This document shows positions 42,205 to 50,782 of a stretch of DNA of 64,000 bases, in pieces (positions within the stretch are counted from its first letter, which is position 1; each line of letters opens with the position of its first letter). Under the pieces are notes generated by a model. The model ran no database searches. It had not been told where the DNA came from and worked only from the letters and a program-made list of their open reading frames with translations. The position numbers and the translations under genes are program-made. The DNA lies in assembly GCF_000349325.1 (NCBI RefSeq), contig NC_020504.1, forward strand, positions 1-64,000. Reading direction: 5' to 3'. Origin of the DNA: Streptomyces davaonensis JCM 4913 (lineage in GTDB: Bacteria > Actinomycetota > Actinomycetes > Streptomycetales > Streptomycetaceae).

Positions 42205-43358
42205 GTGTCCTGCGCCAGTAGTTGATCGTTGGTTGGTGTGTGACTTCTGCTACTGGTGGGTCAGTTCCTCGTCGGGGCCCGAAGCTGGAACCATTACTGC
42301 TGTCCGATGACGAGCGGGCGGCGTTGGAGCGGTGGACGCGTCGGGCGACGTCGGCCCAGGCGCTGGCCCTGCGGGCGCGGATTGTGCTGGCGTGTGCGGG
42401 GCCGGAGGTGCCGCCGATTGTCGCGGTTGCCCGGGATCTGCGGGTGAGTGCGGACACCGTCCGCAAGTGGCGGCGGCGCTTCCTTTCCGAGCGGCTGGAC
42501 GGTCTGGCTGACGAGCCGAGGCCGGGTCGGCCGCCCACCATCAGCGTGGATCAGGTGGAGGCGGTGGTGGTCACCACGCTGGAACAGCTGCCGAAGAACG
42601 CCACGCACTGGTCCAGGAAATCGATGGCCGAGCACAGTGGTCTGTCGAAGTCGACGGTGGGCCGGATCTGGCGGCAGTTCCAGCTCAAGCCGCATCTGGC
42701 GGACACCTTCAAACTGTCGACCGACCCGTTGTTCGTGGAGAAGGTCTACGACGTCGTGGGCCTGTACTTCAACCCGCCCGAAGGGGCGGTGGTCCTCTCG
42801 GTGGACGAGAAGTCACAGATCCAGGCGCTGGACCGGTCCCAGCCGGTACTGCCGATAATGCCGGGCATGCCCGAGCGGCGCACCCACGACTACGTCCGCA
42901 ACGGCCTGACCACCTTGTTCGCCGCGTTCGACGTCGCTACCGGCGAGGTCATCACGGCCCTGCACCGTCGGCACCGGGCTGTGGAGTTCAAGAAGTTCCT
43001 GATCCGGATCGACAAGGAGGTACCCGCACACCTGCAGGTCCATCTCATCGTGGACAACTACGGAACCCACAAGACACCCGCGATCAAGGCATGGCTGGCC
43101 AAACACCCGCGGTTCGAGCTGCACTTCACCCCGACCAGCTCTTCCTGGATCAACCAGGTCGAGCGGTGGTTCGGCTACCTCGCTCACCAGATGATCCGCC
43201 GCGGAGCACACAAGAACATCCAGGCCCTGGAAGCCGACATCCGGGCCTGGGTCAAGGACTGGAATGAACACCCGACACCGTTCATCTGGACCAAGACAGC
43301 CGAGGAGATCCTCGATTCCATCGCCCGGTTCTGCCGACGGATCTCTGGCGCAGGACAC
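42205..43358 (+). mobile_element. IS630-family element A
   Basis: 1154 bp with terminal repeats GTGTCCTGCGCCAG (left) and CTGGCGCAGGACAC (right), flanked by TA at 42203-42204 and 43359-43360. Its right end abuts an IS701 element that sits in the CTAG formed at its junction with IS630 element B. Confidence 0.9.
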
Positions 43359-43361
43359 TAG
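42240..43361 (+). CDS. IS630-family transposase A
   Basis: 373 residues from GTG 42240; an upstream in-frame start at 42222 is possible. HTH region D-L-R-V-S-A-D-T-V-R-K-W-R-R-R-F, and L-S-K-S-T-V-G-R-I-W. DDE core: Asp in L-S-V-D-E-K-S-Q-I-Q-A-L-D-R-S-Q-P, Asp in L-I-V-D-N-Y-G-T-H-K, and the acidic residue in S-S-S-W-I-N-Q-V-E-R-W-F. The stop codon TAG is completed by the target TA plus the next G. It is closely related in layout to transposase B at 44840 but only moderately similar, so not a duplicate. Confidence 0.9.
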   Translation: MTSATGGSVPRRGPKLEPLLLSDDERAALERWTRRATSAQALALRARIVLACAGPEVPPIVAVARDLRVSADTVRKWRRRFLSERLDGLADEPRPGRPPTISVDQVEAVVVTTLEQLPKNATHWSRKSMAEHSGLSKSTVGRIWRQFQLKPHLADTFKLSTDPLFVEKVYDVVGLYFNPPEGAVVLSVDEKSQIQALDRSQPVLPIMPGMPERRTHDYVRNGLTTLFAAFDVATGEVITALHRRHRAVEFKKFLIRIDKEVPAHLQVHLIVDNYGTHKTPAIKAWLAKHPRFELHFTPTSSSWINQVERWFGYLAHQMIRRGAHKNIQALEADIRAWVKDWNEHPTPFIWTKTAEEILDSIARFCRRISGAGH

Positions 43362-44790
43362 TAGGACTCCGTTAGGTTGCTCTGGCTCTTGGGTTCGGGC
43401 TGGTGGTGGATGTTCTGGGCAGGGGGCGGTGGCAGGTGGTGCAGGTGCCGGTCCAGCAGTTCAGCAGGTCCTGGATGGCGTCGAGGATCTGGTAGAGGGT
43501 GAGTCCGCTGTATCGGCTTTTGGGGCCAAGCGCTGTTCGGTGAGGAACGCGTGGGCGGCGGTGACCAGGGTGACGTGGTGATGCCATCCGGTCCAGGAAC
43601 GGCCCTCGAAGTGGTCCAGGCCGAGGCCGTGCTTGAGTTCCCGGTAGTCGTGCTCGATGCGCCAGCGGATCTTGGCCAGGCGGACCAGTTCAGCCGCCGG
43701 GATACCGGCGGGCAGGCTGGACAGCCAGTAGCCGGTGGGTGCTTCGGCGCCTTCGGGCCATTCGGCCAGCAGCGTGACCTCGGGCAGGACACCGTCCCAC
43801 AAGCCCTCCCGCGCGGTGGCGGCGGCCTGGGCCAGACGACGGGCCCGGATGCCGGCCGGCCGCACTCGCAGTGCCACAAAGTGCGAGCGCATCGGTCCGC
43901 GGGAGCCTTCGCGCCAGGTCACCTCGGTGAACGCCTGCCGTCCGCGGCTTGCGGCCAACGCGGCCACCGGCAACGGCTTGTCCCGGTAGCGGGGCTGCGG
44001 CTTGCGGCCGTTGCCCGACCAGGGCGGGGCGACCGGCTCGGCGTCGTGCGGATGGACGGTCACATCCGAGCTGACGGCGACGACATAGCCGATGCCCCGG
44101 CCATCCAGGCCGTCGCGGAAGTCGGCGTTCTGCCCGTAGCCGGCGTCAGCCACCAGCACCGGCGGCACCAGACCCCACCCGGCCAGCTCGTCGATGGTGT
44201 CCAGGGCCAGGCGCCACTTCTCCCGGTGCCCGACCTCCGGCGGTATCCCGGTCTTCTGCCGCCGTCCGGGATCGTCGGCCCACTCCTCGGGCATGAACAG
44301 CCGCCACTGCAGCGGACAGGACGCGGGGTCGGAGACCGCGTGCACGCTCACCGCGACCTGGCAGTTGGCCCGCTTGCCCAGCGCCCCGCAGTACTGGCGC
44401 GCGACCGCCACCGACATCTTCCCGTCCTTCGGGAACGACACGTCATCGACCGCCCATGCCTCCGGGCCGATGAGCGGCACCATCCGCTCCGCGATCCGCC
44501 GCCGCACCGGCACAGGATCCCAGGTCGACTGGTTCACGAACTGCTGCAGGTTCTGCTCGTTGCCATCCGGCAGCCGCTCCGCCATCGGCTGGATCGACTT
44601 ACGCCGCCCGTCCAGCATCAGCCCCCGCAGATAGCAGTCGCCCTTGGCCCGCTGGTCCTTGCGCGGCACCGACGCGAACACATCCGCCACGAATAACGCC
44701 AACTTCACCCGAGCCCGGTTCACTTCATGTGCGTCCACACACCCACCATGCCCCTGAACACGGCCGGCAGACAGACCTAACGGAGCACTA
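43362..44790 (-). mobile_element. IS701-family element
   Basis: 1429 bp; ends TAGGACTCCGTTAGGT and (reverse complement of right) TAGTGCTCCGTTAGGT. Flanked by a 4-bp duplication CTAG at 43358-43361 and 44791-44794, typical of IS701. The CTAG target was created where two IS630 elements abutted. Confidence 0.9.
43461..44738 (-). CDS. IS701-family transposase
   Basis: 425 residues, intact. N-terminal L-R-G-L-M-L-D-G-R-R-K-S-I-Q-P-M-A-E-R-L and L-Q-Q-F-V-N-Q-S-T-W-D. DDE residues: Asp in W-A-V-D-D-V-S-F-P-K-D-G, Asp in V-L-V-A-D-A-G-Y-G, and Glu in I-R-W-R-I-E-H-D-Y-R-E-L-K-H-G-L-G-L-D-H-F-E-G-R-S, the classic Y-R-E-L-K region. It reads leftward while both flanking IS630 genes read rightward. Confidence 0.92.
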   Translation of the reverse strand: MDAHEVNRARVKLALFVADVFASVPRKDQRAKGDCYLRGLMLDGRRKSIQPMAERLPDGNEQNLQQFVNQSTWDPVPVRRRIAERMVPLIGPEAWAVDDVSFPKDGKMSVAVARQYCGALGKRANCQVAVSVHAVSDPASCPLQWRLFMPEEWADDPGRRQKTGIPPEVGHREKWRLALDTIDELAGWGLVPPVLVADAGYGQNADFRDGLDGRGIGYVVAVSSDVTVHPHDAEPVAPPWSGNGRKPQPRYRDKPLPVAALAASRGRQAFTEVTWREGSRGPMRSHFVALRVRPAGIRARRLAQAAATAREGLWDGVLPEVTLLAEWPEGAEAPTGYWLSSLPAGIPAAELVRLAKIRWRIEHDYRELKHGLGLDHFEGRSWTGWHHHVTLVTAAHAFLTEQRLAPKADTADSPSTRSSTPSRTC

Positions 44791-44793
44791 CTA

Positions 44794-46213
44794 GTGTGAT
44801 GCGCCGGAAATTGCGGACTTAAGTCTGTAGGCTGTTTTCATGGCGTCTCGGGGTCCTCGTGCTGTCGAAGTCGTGCTGTCCGTCGAGGAGCGTGCGGAGT
44901 TGGCACGTTGGGCGGGCGGCGCGGTCTCGGCTCGTGTGGCGGAGCGGGCCCGGATCGTTCTGGCCTGTGCGGACGGGGCGTCAAACACCGCTGTGGCAGC
45001 GGGCTTCGGGGTGAGTACGGAGACGGTGCGCAAGTGGCGCTCGCGGTTCGTGGCCGGGCGGATGGCGGGCCTGGTGGACGAGCCCCGGTCGGGTCGGCGC
45101 AAGCCGGAGTTGGTGCTGTCCGAGGCCGAGCGGGCGGAGTTGACGCGCTGGGCGCGGCGGGCGAAGACCGCGCAGTTCCTGGCGCTGCGGGCAAGGATCG
45201 TGCTGCGGTGCGCGGAAGGCGGGACGAACAAGGAGATCGCCGCCGAACTCGGTGTATCGCACGGAACGGTGAACCGCTGGCGGTCGAGGTTCATCCGCTT
45301 GCGGCTGGACGGACTGACCGATGAGCCGCGTCCCGGCCGGCCGCCCTCGATCCTGCTCGACCAGATCGAAGACGTGCTCACCGCGACCTTGGAGTCCACC
45401 CCGGGCAGAGACACGCACTGGTCGCGGGCCTCGATGGCCCAGCGTTCCGGCCTGTCGAAGTCCACGATCGGGCGGATCTGGAAGAAGTTCGACCTCAAGC
45501 CGCATCTGCAGGATGCCTTCAAGCTCTCCACCGACCCGCAGTTCGTCTCCAAGGTCGTCGATGTCGTCGGCCTGTACCACCATCCGCCCGAGAAGGCGGT
45601 GGTGTTGTGCGTGGACGAGAAGGCCCAAATCCAGGCGCTGGACCGCTCCCAGCCCGTCCTGCCGATGATGCCGGGCATGCCCGAACGTCGCACCCACGAC
45701 TACTACCGGCACGGCATCACCAGCCTGTTCGCCGCGTTCAACATCGCCGACGGCACTGTCATATCGGAACTGCACCGACGCCACCGGGCCATCGAGTTCA
45801 AGAAATTCCTCACCCGGATCGACAAGGCAGTGCCCGCCGGACTCGACGTCCACCTGGTCTGCGACAACTACGCCACCCACAACACCCCCGAGATCAAGAC
45901 GTGGCTGGGCAAACACCCCCGCTTCCACGTCCACTTCACCCCCACCGGCTCCTCCTGGATGAACCAGGTCGAGCGGTGGTTCGGCCTGCTGACCGACAAG
46001 CTCATCCGCCGCGGCGTCCACACCTCCGTGAAGGCACTGGAGCAAGACATCAGAGCCTGGATCGACACCTGGAACGAGAACCCACGGCCCTTCGCCTGGA
46101 CCAAGACCGCCGACGAGATCCTCAACTCGCTCGCCGACTACCTCACCAAAATCAACCCACCAACCACCGATACCTGACAGGAACTTAGAGCCGTCATTTC
46201 TGGCGCATCACAC
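44794..46213 (+). mobile_element. IS630-family element B
   Basis: 1420 bp; left end GTGTGATGCGCCGGAAAT, right end (reverse complement) GTGTGATGCGCCAGAAAT. TA at 44792-44793 and 46214-46215. Its left TA overlaps the IS701 duplication CTAG. Confidence 0.9.
44840..46177 (+). CDS. IS630-family transposase B
   Basis: 445 residues with an unusual duplicated N-terminal HTH. The block S-V-E-E-R-A-E-L-A-R-W-A...V-S-T-E-T-V-R-K-W-R-S-R-F recurs about 90 residues later as S-E-A-E-R-A-E-L-T-R-W-A...V-S-H-G-T-V-N-R-W-R-S-R-F. The single DDE core follows (V-D-E-K-A-Q-I-Q-A-L-D-R-S-Q-P, V-C-D-N-Y-A-T-H-N, S-S-W-M-N-Q-V-E-R-W-F). The extra HTH explains its larger size than transposase A. Intact. Confidence 0.9.
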   Translation: MASRGPRAVEVVLSVEERAELARWAGGAVSARVAERARIVLACADGASNTAVAAGFGVSTETVRKWRSRFVAGRMAGLVDEPRSGRRKPELVLSEAERAELTRWARRAKTAQFLALRARIVLRCAEGGTNKEIAAELGVSHGTVNRWRSRFIRLRLDGLTDEPRPGRPPSILLDQIEDVLTATLESTPGRDTHWSRASMAQRSGLSKSTIGRIWKKFDLKPHLQDAFKLSTDPQFVSKVVDVVGLYHHPPEKAVVLCVDEKAQIQALDRSQPVLPMMPGMPERRTHDYYRHGITSLFAAFNIADGTVISELHRRHRAIEFKKFLTRIDKAVPAGLDVHLVCDNYATHNTPEIKTWLGKHPRFHVHFTPTGSSWMNQVERWFGLLTDKLIRRGVHTSVKALEQDIRAWIDTWNENPRPFAWTKTADEILNSLADYLTKINPPTTDT

Positions 46214-46215
46214 TA

Positions 46216-47181
46216 GAGGCGCGCAGGCCATAGCCGGACAGCATCCAGTAGCCGTGCAGCAGTCTGAGTTCGGCGCGGGTGGTGCCGGTGCGGTCGTGGC
46301 GGCGCATCTCCATCTCGCCGTAGCAGAAGTCCGCCGCCCCCGGCTCGTTCTTGCTGTCCTCGAAGGCCTTGCGCAGCGCCCGGTACACCGGTGCAAGCTG
46401 CGCCGGCCCGACGTGTCCGGCGTCAAACACCGCCACGTTCCAGCCTCGGACCGCTGTCGCCTGGCTGGCGCGCCAGTGGTGTTCTTCGGCGAGGGTGCGG
46501 CGTTGGGTGAACCGTATGGGGTGCTGGCGGCGCCAGTGCGTGTGGGGCGGGGCGCTGTCGAAGGAGCAGGTGCCTTCCAGCCGTACCTGGTCCAGGTGCA
46601 CGGTTCCGGCGAAGAGGCACCTCGACAAGTCGATGTCAGCGAGGACCAGATGGGCCGCGTCCACCCCGCGTAACGAGGCCATCCGTACTGCGGCGTCGGG
46701 CGCGTCGGCCAGAGCCTGTTCGTCCACCGGCTGCCCGTCTGGGAGCACGAAGGGGTTGGCCTCCGCGGCGATCGTGAGGGGGTATTCGAAGACCGCGTGG
46801 GCGAAGTCCACCGTGGCGTAGCGCAGACGCAACTCGGCCGTTGACGACCAGCGGGTTCGCAAGCACTCCAGGCGGCGCGCGGCGAACGAGAGGTTCGCCG
46901 GGCCGCTGAACGTCGCCCCGGACAGCACAAACCGCCCAGCACACACCAAAGGCCCGAGGGTTACCAACCGCTCGAAGGCCGCCTCCTCGAACCCAGCGTC
47001 GCCCTCGAAAACTGCCGACCGGAACTGGGCGGCACCTTGGAAGGTCGCCCATCCGAATGAGGCGTGCCCCTCGAAGGTCGCCTGCCTGAACTGGCCGGTG
47101 CCCCGGAAGGCCGCCCTTACGAAGAAAACGTCCCGGAAGGTCGCCGAGGAGAACTGGGCAAGGTGCTCGAACGCCGCCGAG
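46216..47181 (-). pseudogene. Pentapeptide-repeat protein, cut at both ends by IS elements
   Basis: The frame from 47181 leftwards gives repeated A-x-F units (S-A-T-F-R-D, A-A-F-R-G, A-T-F-E-G, A-T-F-Q-G, A-V-F-E-G, A-A-F-E-R), that is, pentapeptide repeats forming a right-handed beta-helix. A second block near 46550 reads L-V-L-A-D-I-D-L-S-R-C-L-F-A-G-T. It then reads F-T-Q-R-R-T-L-A-E-E, W-N-V-A-V-F-D, Y-R-A-L-R-K-A-F-E-D and G-E-M-E-M-R-R, ending Y-G-L-R-A-S at the IS630-B insertion. In intact actinobacterial relatives a C-terminal membrane region follows. The start codon is lost at the IS3 junction (47182). Confidence 0.75.
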
Positions 47182-47212
47182 TGAGGTTCCCCCGGCGTGC
47201 GGGAGGTGCTGA

Positions 47213-48130
47213 TCAGCTGGTCAGAGCGGGTTGACGGGTGTTCAGGTTCGTCGGTTCGGCCGTCGCCTGCTCGGTGTAGTGCTTCTCCTCGAACTCGATC
47301 GGACTGAGCCAGCCGAGCCGTTCCTGGATGCGCCGGCTGTTATAGAAGCCGTCGATGTACTCGAAGAGCGCGAGGTTCGCCTCGGCCATGGTCGAGAAGG
47401 TGCGACCGCGCACGCACTCCGTCTTGATCAGCATCCACAAGTTCTCGGCGAGAGCGTTGTCGTACGAGTCCCCGATGGAACCCATTGATGCTTGAACTCC
47501 CGCTCGTACCAGGCGAGTTGTGAGCTTGATAGACGTGTATTGACAGCCGTGATCGGCGTGGTGAATGAGCTTGCCGGGCTCGACCTCGCGGGACGCGAGG
47601 GCGCACTCCAGCGTGGTCAGGACCAGGTCGGCGTCCGCACGGGCGGAGGTCTCCCAGGCCACCACCCGGCGGGAGAATGCGTCGCGGATCGCGGAGAGCC
47701 ACAACGGCCCCTCGCCGGTCGGGATTATCGTCAGGTCGGTGACCCACAGCCGGTTCGGCACCTTCGCGGTGAAATCCCGCTCGACCAGGTCCGGGGCGAG
47801 CGCGGCCTTCGGGTCGCGGCGCGTGAAGCCCTTCCGTCTCGGGCTCACACCCGCGATGTCGGCCTCGCGCATCAGCCGCTCGACGCGTTTGCGCCCGACG
47901 TGGACGCCTTCGCGCTTGAGGACGGCGTGCACGCGCGGTGAGCCGTAGACGCCACCGGATTCCGTGTGGATCTCCTTGATCCGCTCGGTCAGCTCGACGT
48001 CGCGGCGCTGCCGTTCGCACGGTTCACGGTCAGCGCGGCGCCACCGGTAGTAGGTGGAGGAGGGGATGTGCAGTTCCCGAAGTACGCACTCGACTCCCAG
48101 GCGGGGATGCTCGTCGACGAGCGCCGTCAC
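47213..48130 (-). CDS. IS3 transposase OrfB (element 2)
   Basis: 305 residues. HTH-21 segment R-E-L-H-I-P-S-S-T-Y-Y-R-W-R-R, then V-Y-G-S-P-R-V-H-A-V-L-K-R-E-G. Integrase core: Asp in W-V-T-D-L-T-I-I-P, Asp in L-I-H-H-A-D-H-G-C-Q-Y-T-S, Glu in N-A-L-A-E-N-L-W-M-L-I-K-T-E. Intact and distinct from the IS3 element at 24572 (different subgroup). It overlaps orfA by four bases. Confidence 0.9.
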   Translation of the reverse strand: MTALVDEHPRLGVECVLRELHIPSSTYYRWRRADREPCERQRRDVELTERIKEIHTESGGVYGSPRVHAVLKREGVHVGRKRVERLMREADIAGVSPRRKGFTRRDPKAALAPDLVERDFTAKVPNRLWVTDLTIIPTGEGPLWLSAIRDAFSRRVVAWETSARADADLVLTTLECALASREVEPGKLIHHADHGCQYTSIKLTTRLVRAGVQASMGSIGDSYDNALAENLWMLIKTECVRGRTFSTMAEANLALFEYIDGFYNSRRIQERLGWLSPIEFEEKHYTEQATAEPTNLNTRQPALTS

Positions 48131-48381
48131 CTGGGCCGGGTCGGGTCGAGTTGCGCCGCGAAAAACGCCGAGGCTGTCCGCAGTACGTCGTTGGCCCGTT
48201 TGAGCTGGACGTTCTCCTTACGCAGGGCCACCAGCTCGGCCCTCTCGTCGGTGGTGAGCCGGTCGTCGCGTTCGCCGGCGTCCGCCTCGGCCTGGCGGAT
48301 CCAGCCGCGCAGGGCCTCGGGATGCACACCCCGCACCGCACGCTCACGCAACTCCAACGAGTACTTTCTGGGTGCAGCCAT
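48127..48381 (-). CDS. IS3 transposase OrfA (element 2), internally deleted
   Basis: 84 residues from the M-A-A-P-R-K-Y start. After S-L-E-L-R-E-R-A-V-R it jumps straight to G-V-H-P-E-A-L-R-G-W-I-R-Q-A, skipping the roughly 25-30 residues that form the first part of the HTH in related OrfA proteins. The C-terminal leucine zipper (E-L-V-A-L-R-K-E-N-V-Q-L-K-R-A-N-D-V-L-R) is intact. The element may be unable to transpose by itself. Confidence 0.8.
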   Translation of the reverse strand: MAAPRKYSLELRERAVRGVHPEALRGWIRQAEADAGERDDRLTTDERAELVALRKENVQLKRANDVLRTASAFFAAQLDPTRPR

Positions 48382-48596
48382 GGTCGATGCTCCTCTCATG
48401 AGAACCATCTGACCTCCTGTCACCACCCTCCGCATCTCGGGGGAACCTCATTTCGCGTGTCACAGCCTCACGGAACTGGACCACCCAGTCAACAGCGGGC
48501 TGTTGCTGTCTGATGGCCGGCTCGCTGTCCGCGAGATCACCTGTCCTCGTACTCTTCTGAGTGCACCACCGAGTACGGAGATATGTGCACCACTGC

Positions 48597-49367
48597 TCAG
48601 GCCACGTCGGTGTCCCGCTCGATGGCCTGAAGGCGGTTCTTCAACCGGTAGCTGTTGCCGTTGATGGAGACGACTTCGCAGTGGTGCAGGAGGCGGTCGA
48701 GGATGGCGGTGGCGAGGACCTCGTCGCCGAAGACCTGGCCCCACTCGCTGAAGGTCTTGTTCGAGGTCAGGATGATCGAGCCCTTCTCGTAGCGCTTGGA
48801 GATCACCTGGAAGACCAGGTTCGCCTCGGCTCGTTCGAGGGGCTGGTAACCGACCTCGTCGACCACGAGGACGCTGGGCCGCAGGTAGGTGCCGAGCTTG
48901 TTGACCAGTCGTCCGGCCGCCTCGGCGGTCTTGAGGTTGCGGACCATGTCGTCGAGGGTCGTGAAGTAGATCGAGTAACCGGCCCGGCAGGCCGCGACCG
49001 CGAGGGCGACAGCGATATGTGTCTTGCCGACTGCGGGCGGACCCAGCAGGGCCGCGTTGGCCTTGGCCTCGACGAATGCGAGGGTGGCGAGGTCCTTGAC
49101 CTTGCGCGGGTCGAGGTCGGGCTGGAAGGAGAAGTCGTACTCGTCGAGCGTCTTGTGGTGCGGCAGCCGGGACAGTCGCAGGCCCTGGCGGAAGCGCCGG
49201 TCGTCGCGGACCGCGAGTTCCTCGGAGAGGACCAGGTCGAGGAAGTCGAGGTAGCCCATCTTCGCCTCGTCGGCCCGGCGGGTGAACTCGGTGATGGTCT
49301 CCGCGAGATGGGGCAGGCCGAGCTTGCCGGCCGTGGTGCGGATGCGGTTGCCGGTCAGCTCGCTCAA
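48597..49367 (-). CDS. istB: IS21 helper ATPase IstB
   Basis: 256 residues, full length. The N-terminal helical part (L-P-H-L-A-E-T-I-T-E-F, M-G-Y-L-D-F-L-D-L-V-L-S-E-E) precedes the AAA+ core: Walker A G-P-P-A-V-G-K-T-H, Walker B V-L-V-V-D-E-V-G-Y, sensor I-I-L-T-S-N-K. It assembles on target DNA and stimulates IstA. Overlaps the istA stop by four bases. Confidence 0.93.
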   Translation of the reverse strand: MSELTGNRIRTTAGKLGLPHLAETITEFTRRADEAKMGYLDFLDLVLSEELAVRDDRRFRQGLRLSRLPHHKTLDEYDFSFQPDLDPRKVKDLATLAFVEAKANAALLGPPAVGKTHIAVALAVAACRAGYSIYFTTLDDMVRNLKTAEAAGRLVNKLGTYLRPSVLVVDEVGYQPLERAEANLVFQVISKRYEKGSIILTSNKTFSEWGQVFGDEVLATAILDRLLHHCEVVSINGNSYRLKNRLQAIERDTDVA

Positions 49368-50782
49368 GAGGGGTCCTTCGTTGCGGAGTTGGTGGTGAAG
49401 GGGCGGGTGCCGGTCAGTTCGTCATAGACCGACAGCGGGCGGCGGCCGACCTCGACGCTGGCGGCAGCGGCCCGGTTCAACAGGGCTTGCAGCGGGCCGG
49501 CTTCGCGGCCCAGAGGCCGGTCATGGCGGGGTTGAGGCACCACATCGCCGGTGGTGACGCGACGGTTGTCGCCCTTGGGCAGGCCGTCCCAGTGCTTCTC
49601 GTCGACGACGCGGGTGCCGCGGCCGGCTGCCCGTGGATGGACGGCCAAGAGGCTCTCGCCGCCGGCGTCGGGGACGGTGGAATGCAGGCTGATCTGCGAC
49701 TTTGTGGCCCGGATCTCGACCAGTTGACGGGGACGGACCTTGCGGGCAGGCACTGAGTAGAGGTTCGCGTCGAAGGCGACCAGGCAGTCCTTTCCGACGT
49801 GCCGCAGATGCCGCTGGGCGACCACATACGGCGTCGCCGGCAGTGGCCGCAGGGCCACGTGATCGCGCACGGCCCGGTGCCCGATGATCTCGCCGTGGGT
49901 GCCGTGCACCTTCGCCCGCCGCAACGGCACCCAGGCCAAGAAGGCGGCATTCATCTCGTCGATCGAGGAGAAAGCCCGCCCGGCCAGCACGTGGTCGCGG
50001 ACGATCAAGACTTGCCGCTCGACCCGGCCCTTCCCCGTCGGCCGATAGGCGGCCAGGACGTCGATATCAAAGTCGTAGTGCCCGGCGAACGCGACCGCTT
50101 CCGGATGCAGCGGAACCGCCTCACCAGGGGCGACGTGCCGGCGCACGACGGTCTTGGTGCGGTCGTAGACGATCGTCAGCGGCACCCCGCCAAAGTGCGC
50201 GAACGCCTGGCGGTGGCAGTCGAAGAAGCTCGCCAGATCCTGGCTGGTGGTGAAGCAGCAAAACGGATCACGCGAGTACGACAGCGTCATGTGAAACGAG
50301 TAGACCTTCGGGATCCCGACATGGGCCAGGATCTTGCCCTCATCACCCCAGTCGACCTGGGCCTGAGCGCCCGGGACCACCTCGAACCGCCGGTGCAGGC
50401 CCGCCAGTTCACCCGGGCTAATGCCGAGATCCTCCGCGATCCGGGGCCGGGCCTCCTGGAGATAGATCTTGACCCGCTGATAGTTGATGGTGACCCCGTA
50501 CTCCGACGCCAGACGCTCGTGGATCACCGACGCCTTCAGCAAGACCTCCGACCTGAGCATCCCGTCGATCAGCGGGGCGACCTCGTCGACCACCCGTCGC
50601 TGCTGCCGACCCTCGGACGTTCGTCTCGGCGGCGCGACGGGAGCCTCGCCCGACAAGTACTTCGTGACCGTGCGGCGGTTCAGCCCGGTCTCCTTCGCGA
50701 TCTCCCGCAGGCTCATCGCACCGGACTCGTACAGACCGCGGAACCGCCTCAACTCCAGCCACCGATGCGGGTCCAAGACCAC
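49364..50782 (-). CDS. istA: IS21 transposase IstA
   Basis: 472 residues from GTG 50782 (an upstream start at 50833 would add 17 residues). HTH: S-L-R-E-I-A-K-E-T-G-L-N-R-R-T-V-T-K-Y-L. The rve catalytic domain has Asp in A-Q-V-D-W-G-D-E, Asp in L-T-I-V-Y-D-R-T-K-T, and Glu in R-P-T-G-K-G-R-V-E-R, typical of IS21. The C-terminal beta-barrel (V-A-F-D-A-N-L-Y-S-V-P) is present. Intact. Confidence 0.92.
   Translation of the reverse strand: MVLDPHRWLELRRFRGLYESGAMSLREIAKETGLNRRTVTKYLSGEAPVAPPRRTSEGRQQRRVVDEVAPLIDGMLRSEVLLKASVIHERLASEYGVTINYQRVKIYLQEARPRIAEDLGISPGELAGLHRRFEVVPGAQAQVDWGDEGKILAHVGIPKVYSFHMTLSYSRDPFCCFTTSQDLASFFDCHRQAFAHFGGVPLTIVYDRTKTVVRRHVAPGEAVPLHPEAVAFAGHYDFDIDVLAAYRPTGKGRVERQVLIVRDHVLAGRAFSSIDEMNAAFLAWVPLRRAKVHGTHGEIIGHRAVRDHVALRPLPATPYVVAQRHLRHVGKDCLVAFDANLYSVPARKVRPRQLVEIRATKSQISLHSTVPDAGGESLLAVHPRAAGRGTRVVDEKHWDGLPKGDNRRVTTGDVVPQPRHDRPLGREAGPLQALLNRAAAASVEVGRRPLSVYDELTGTRPFTTNSATKDPS

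Larger units (their letters stand above)
47182..48450 (-). mobile_element. IS3-family element 2
   Basis: 1269 bp; ends TGAGGTTCCCCCGGCGTGCG (left) and, in reverse complement, TGAGGTTCCCCCGAGATGCG (right), about 23 of 27 matching. No target duplication: left flank GCCGAG, right flank TTTCGC. It joins a pentapeptide-repeat fragment to a CHAT fragment, so it probably marks a recombination between two IS copies. Confidence 0.8.
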
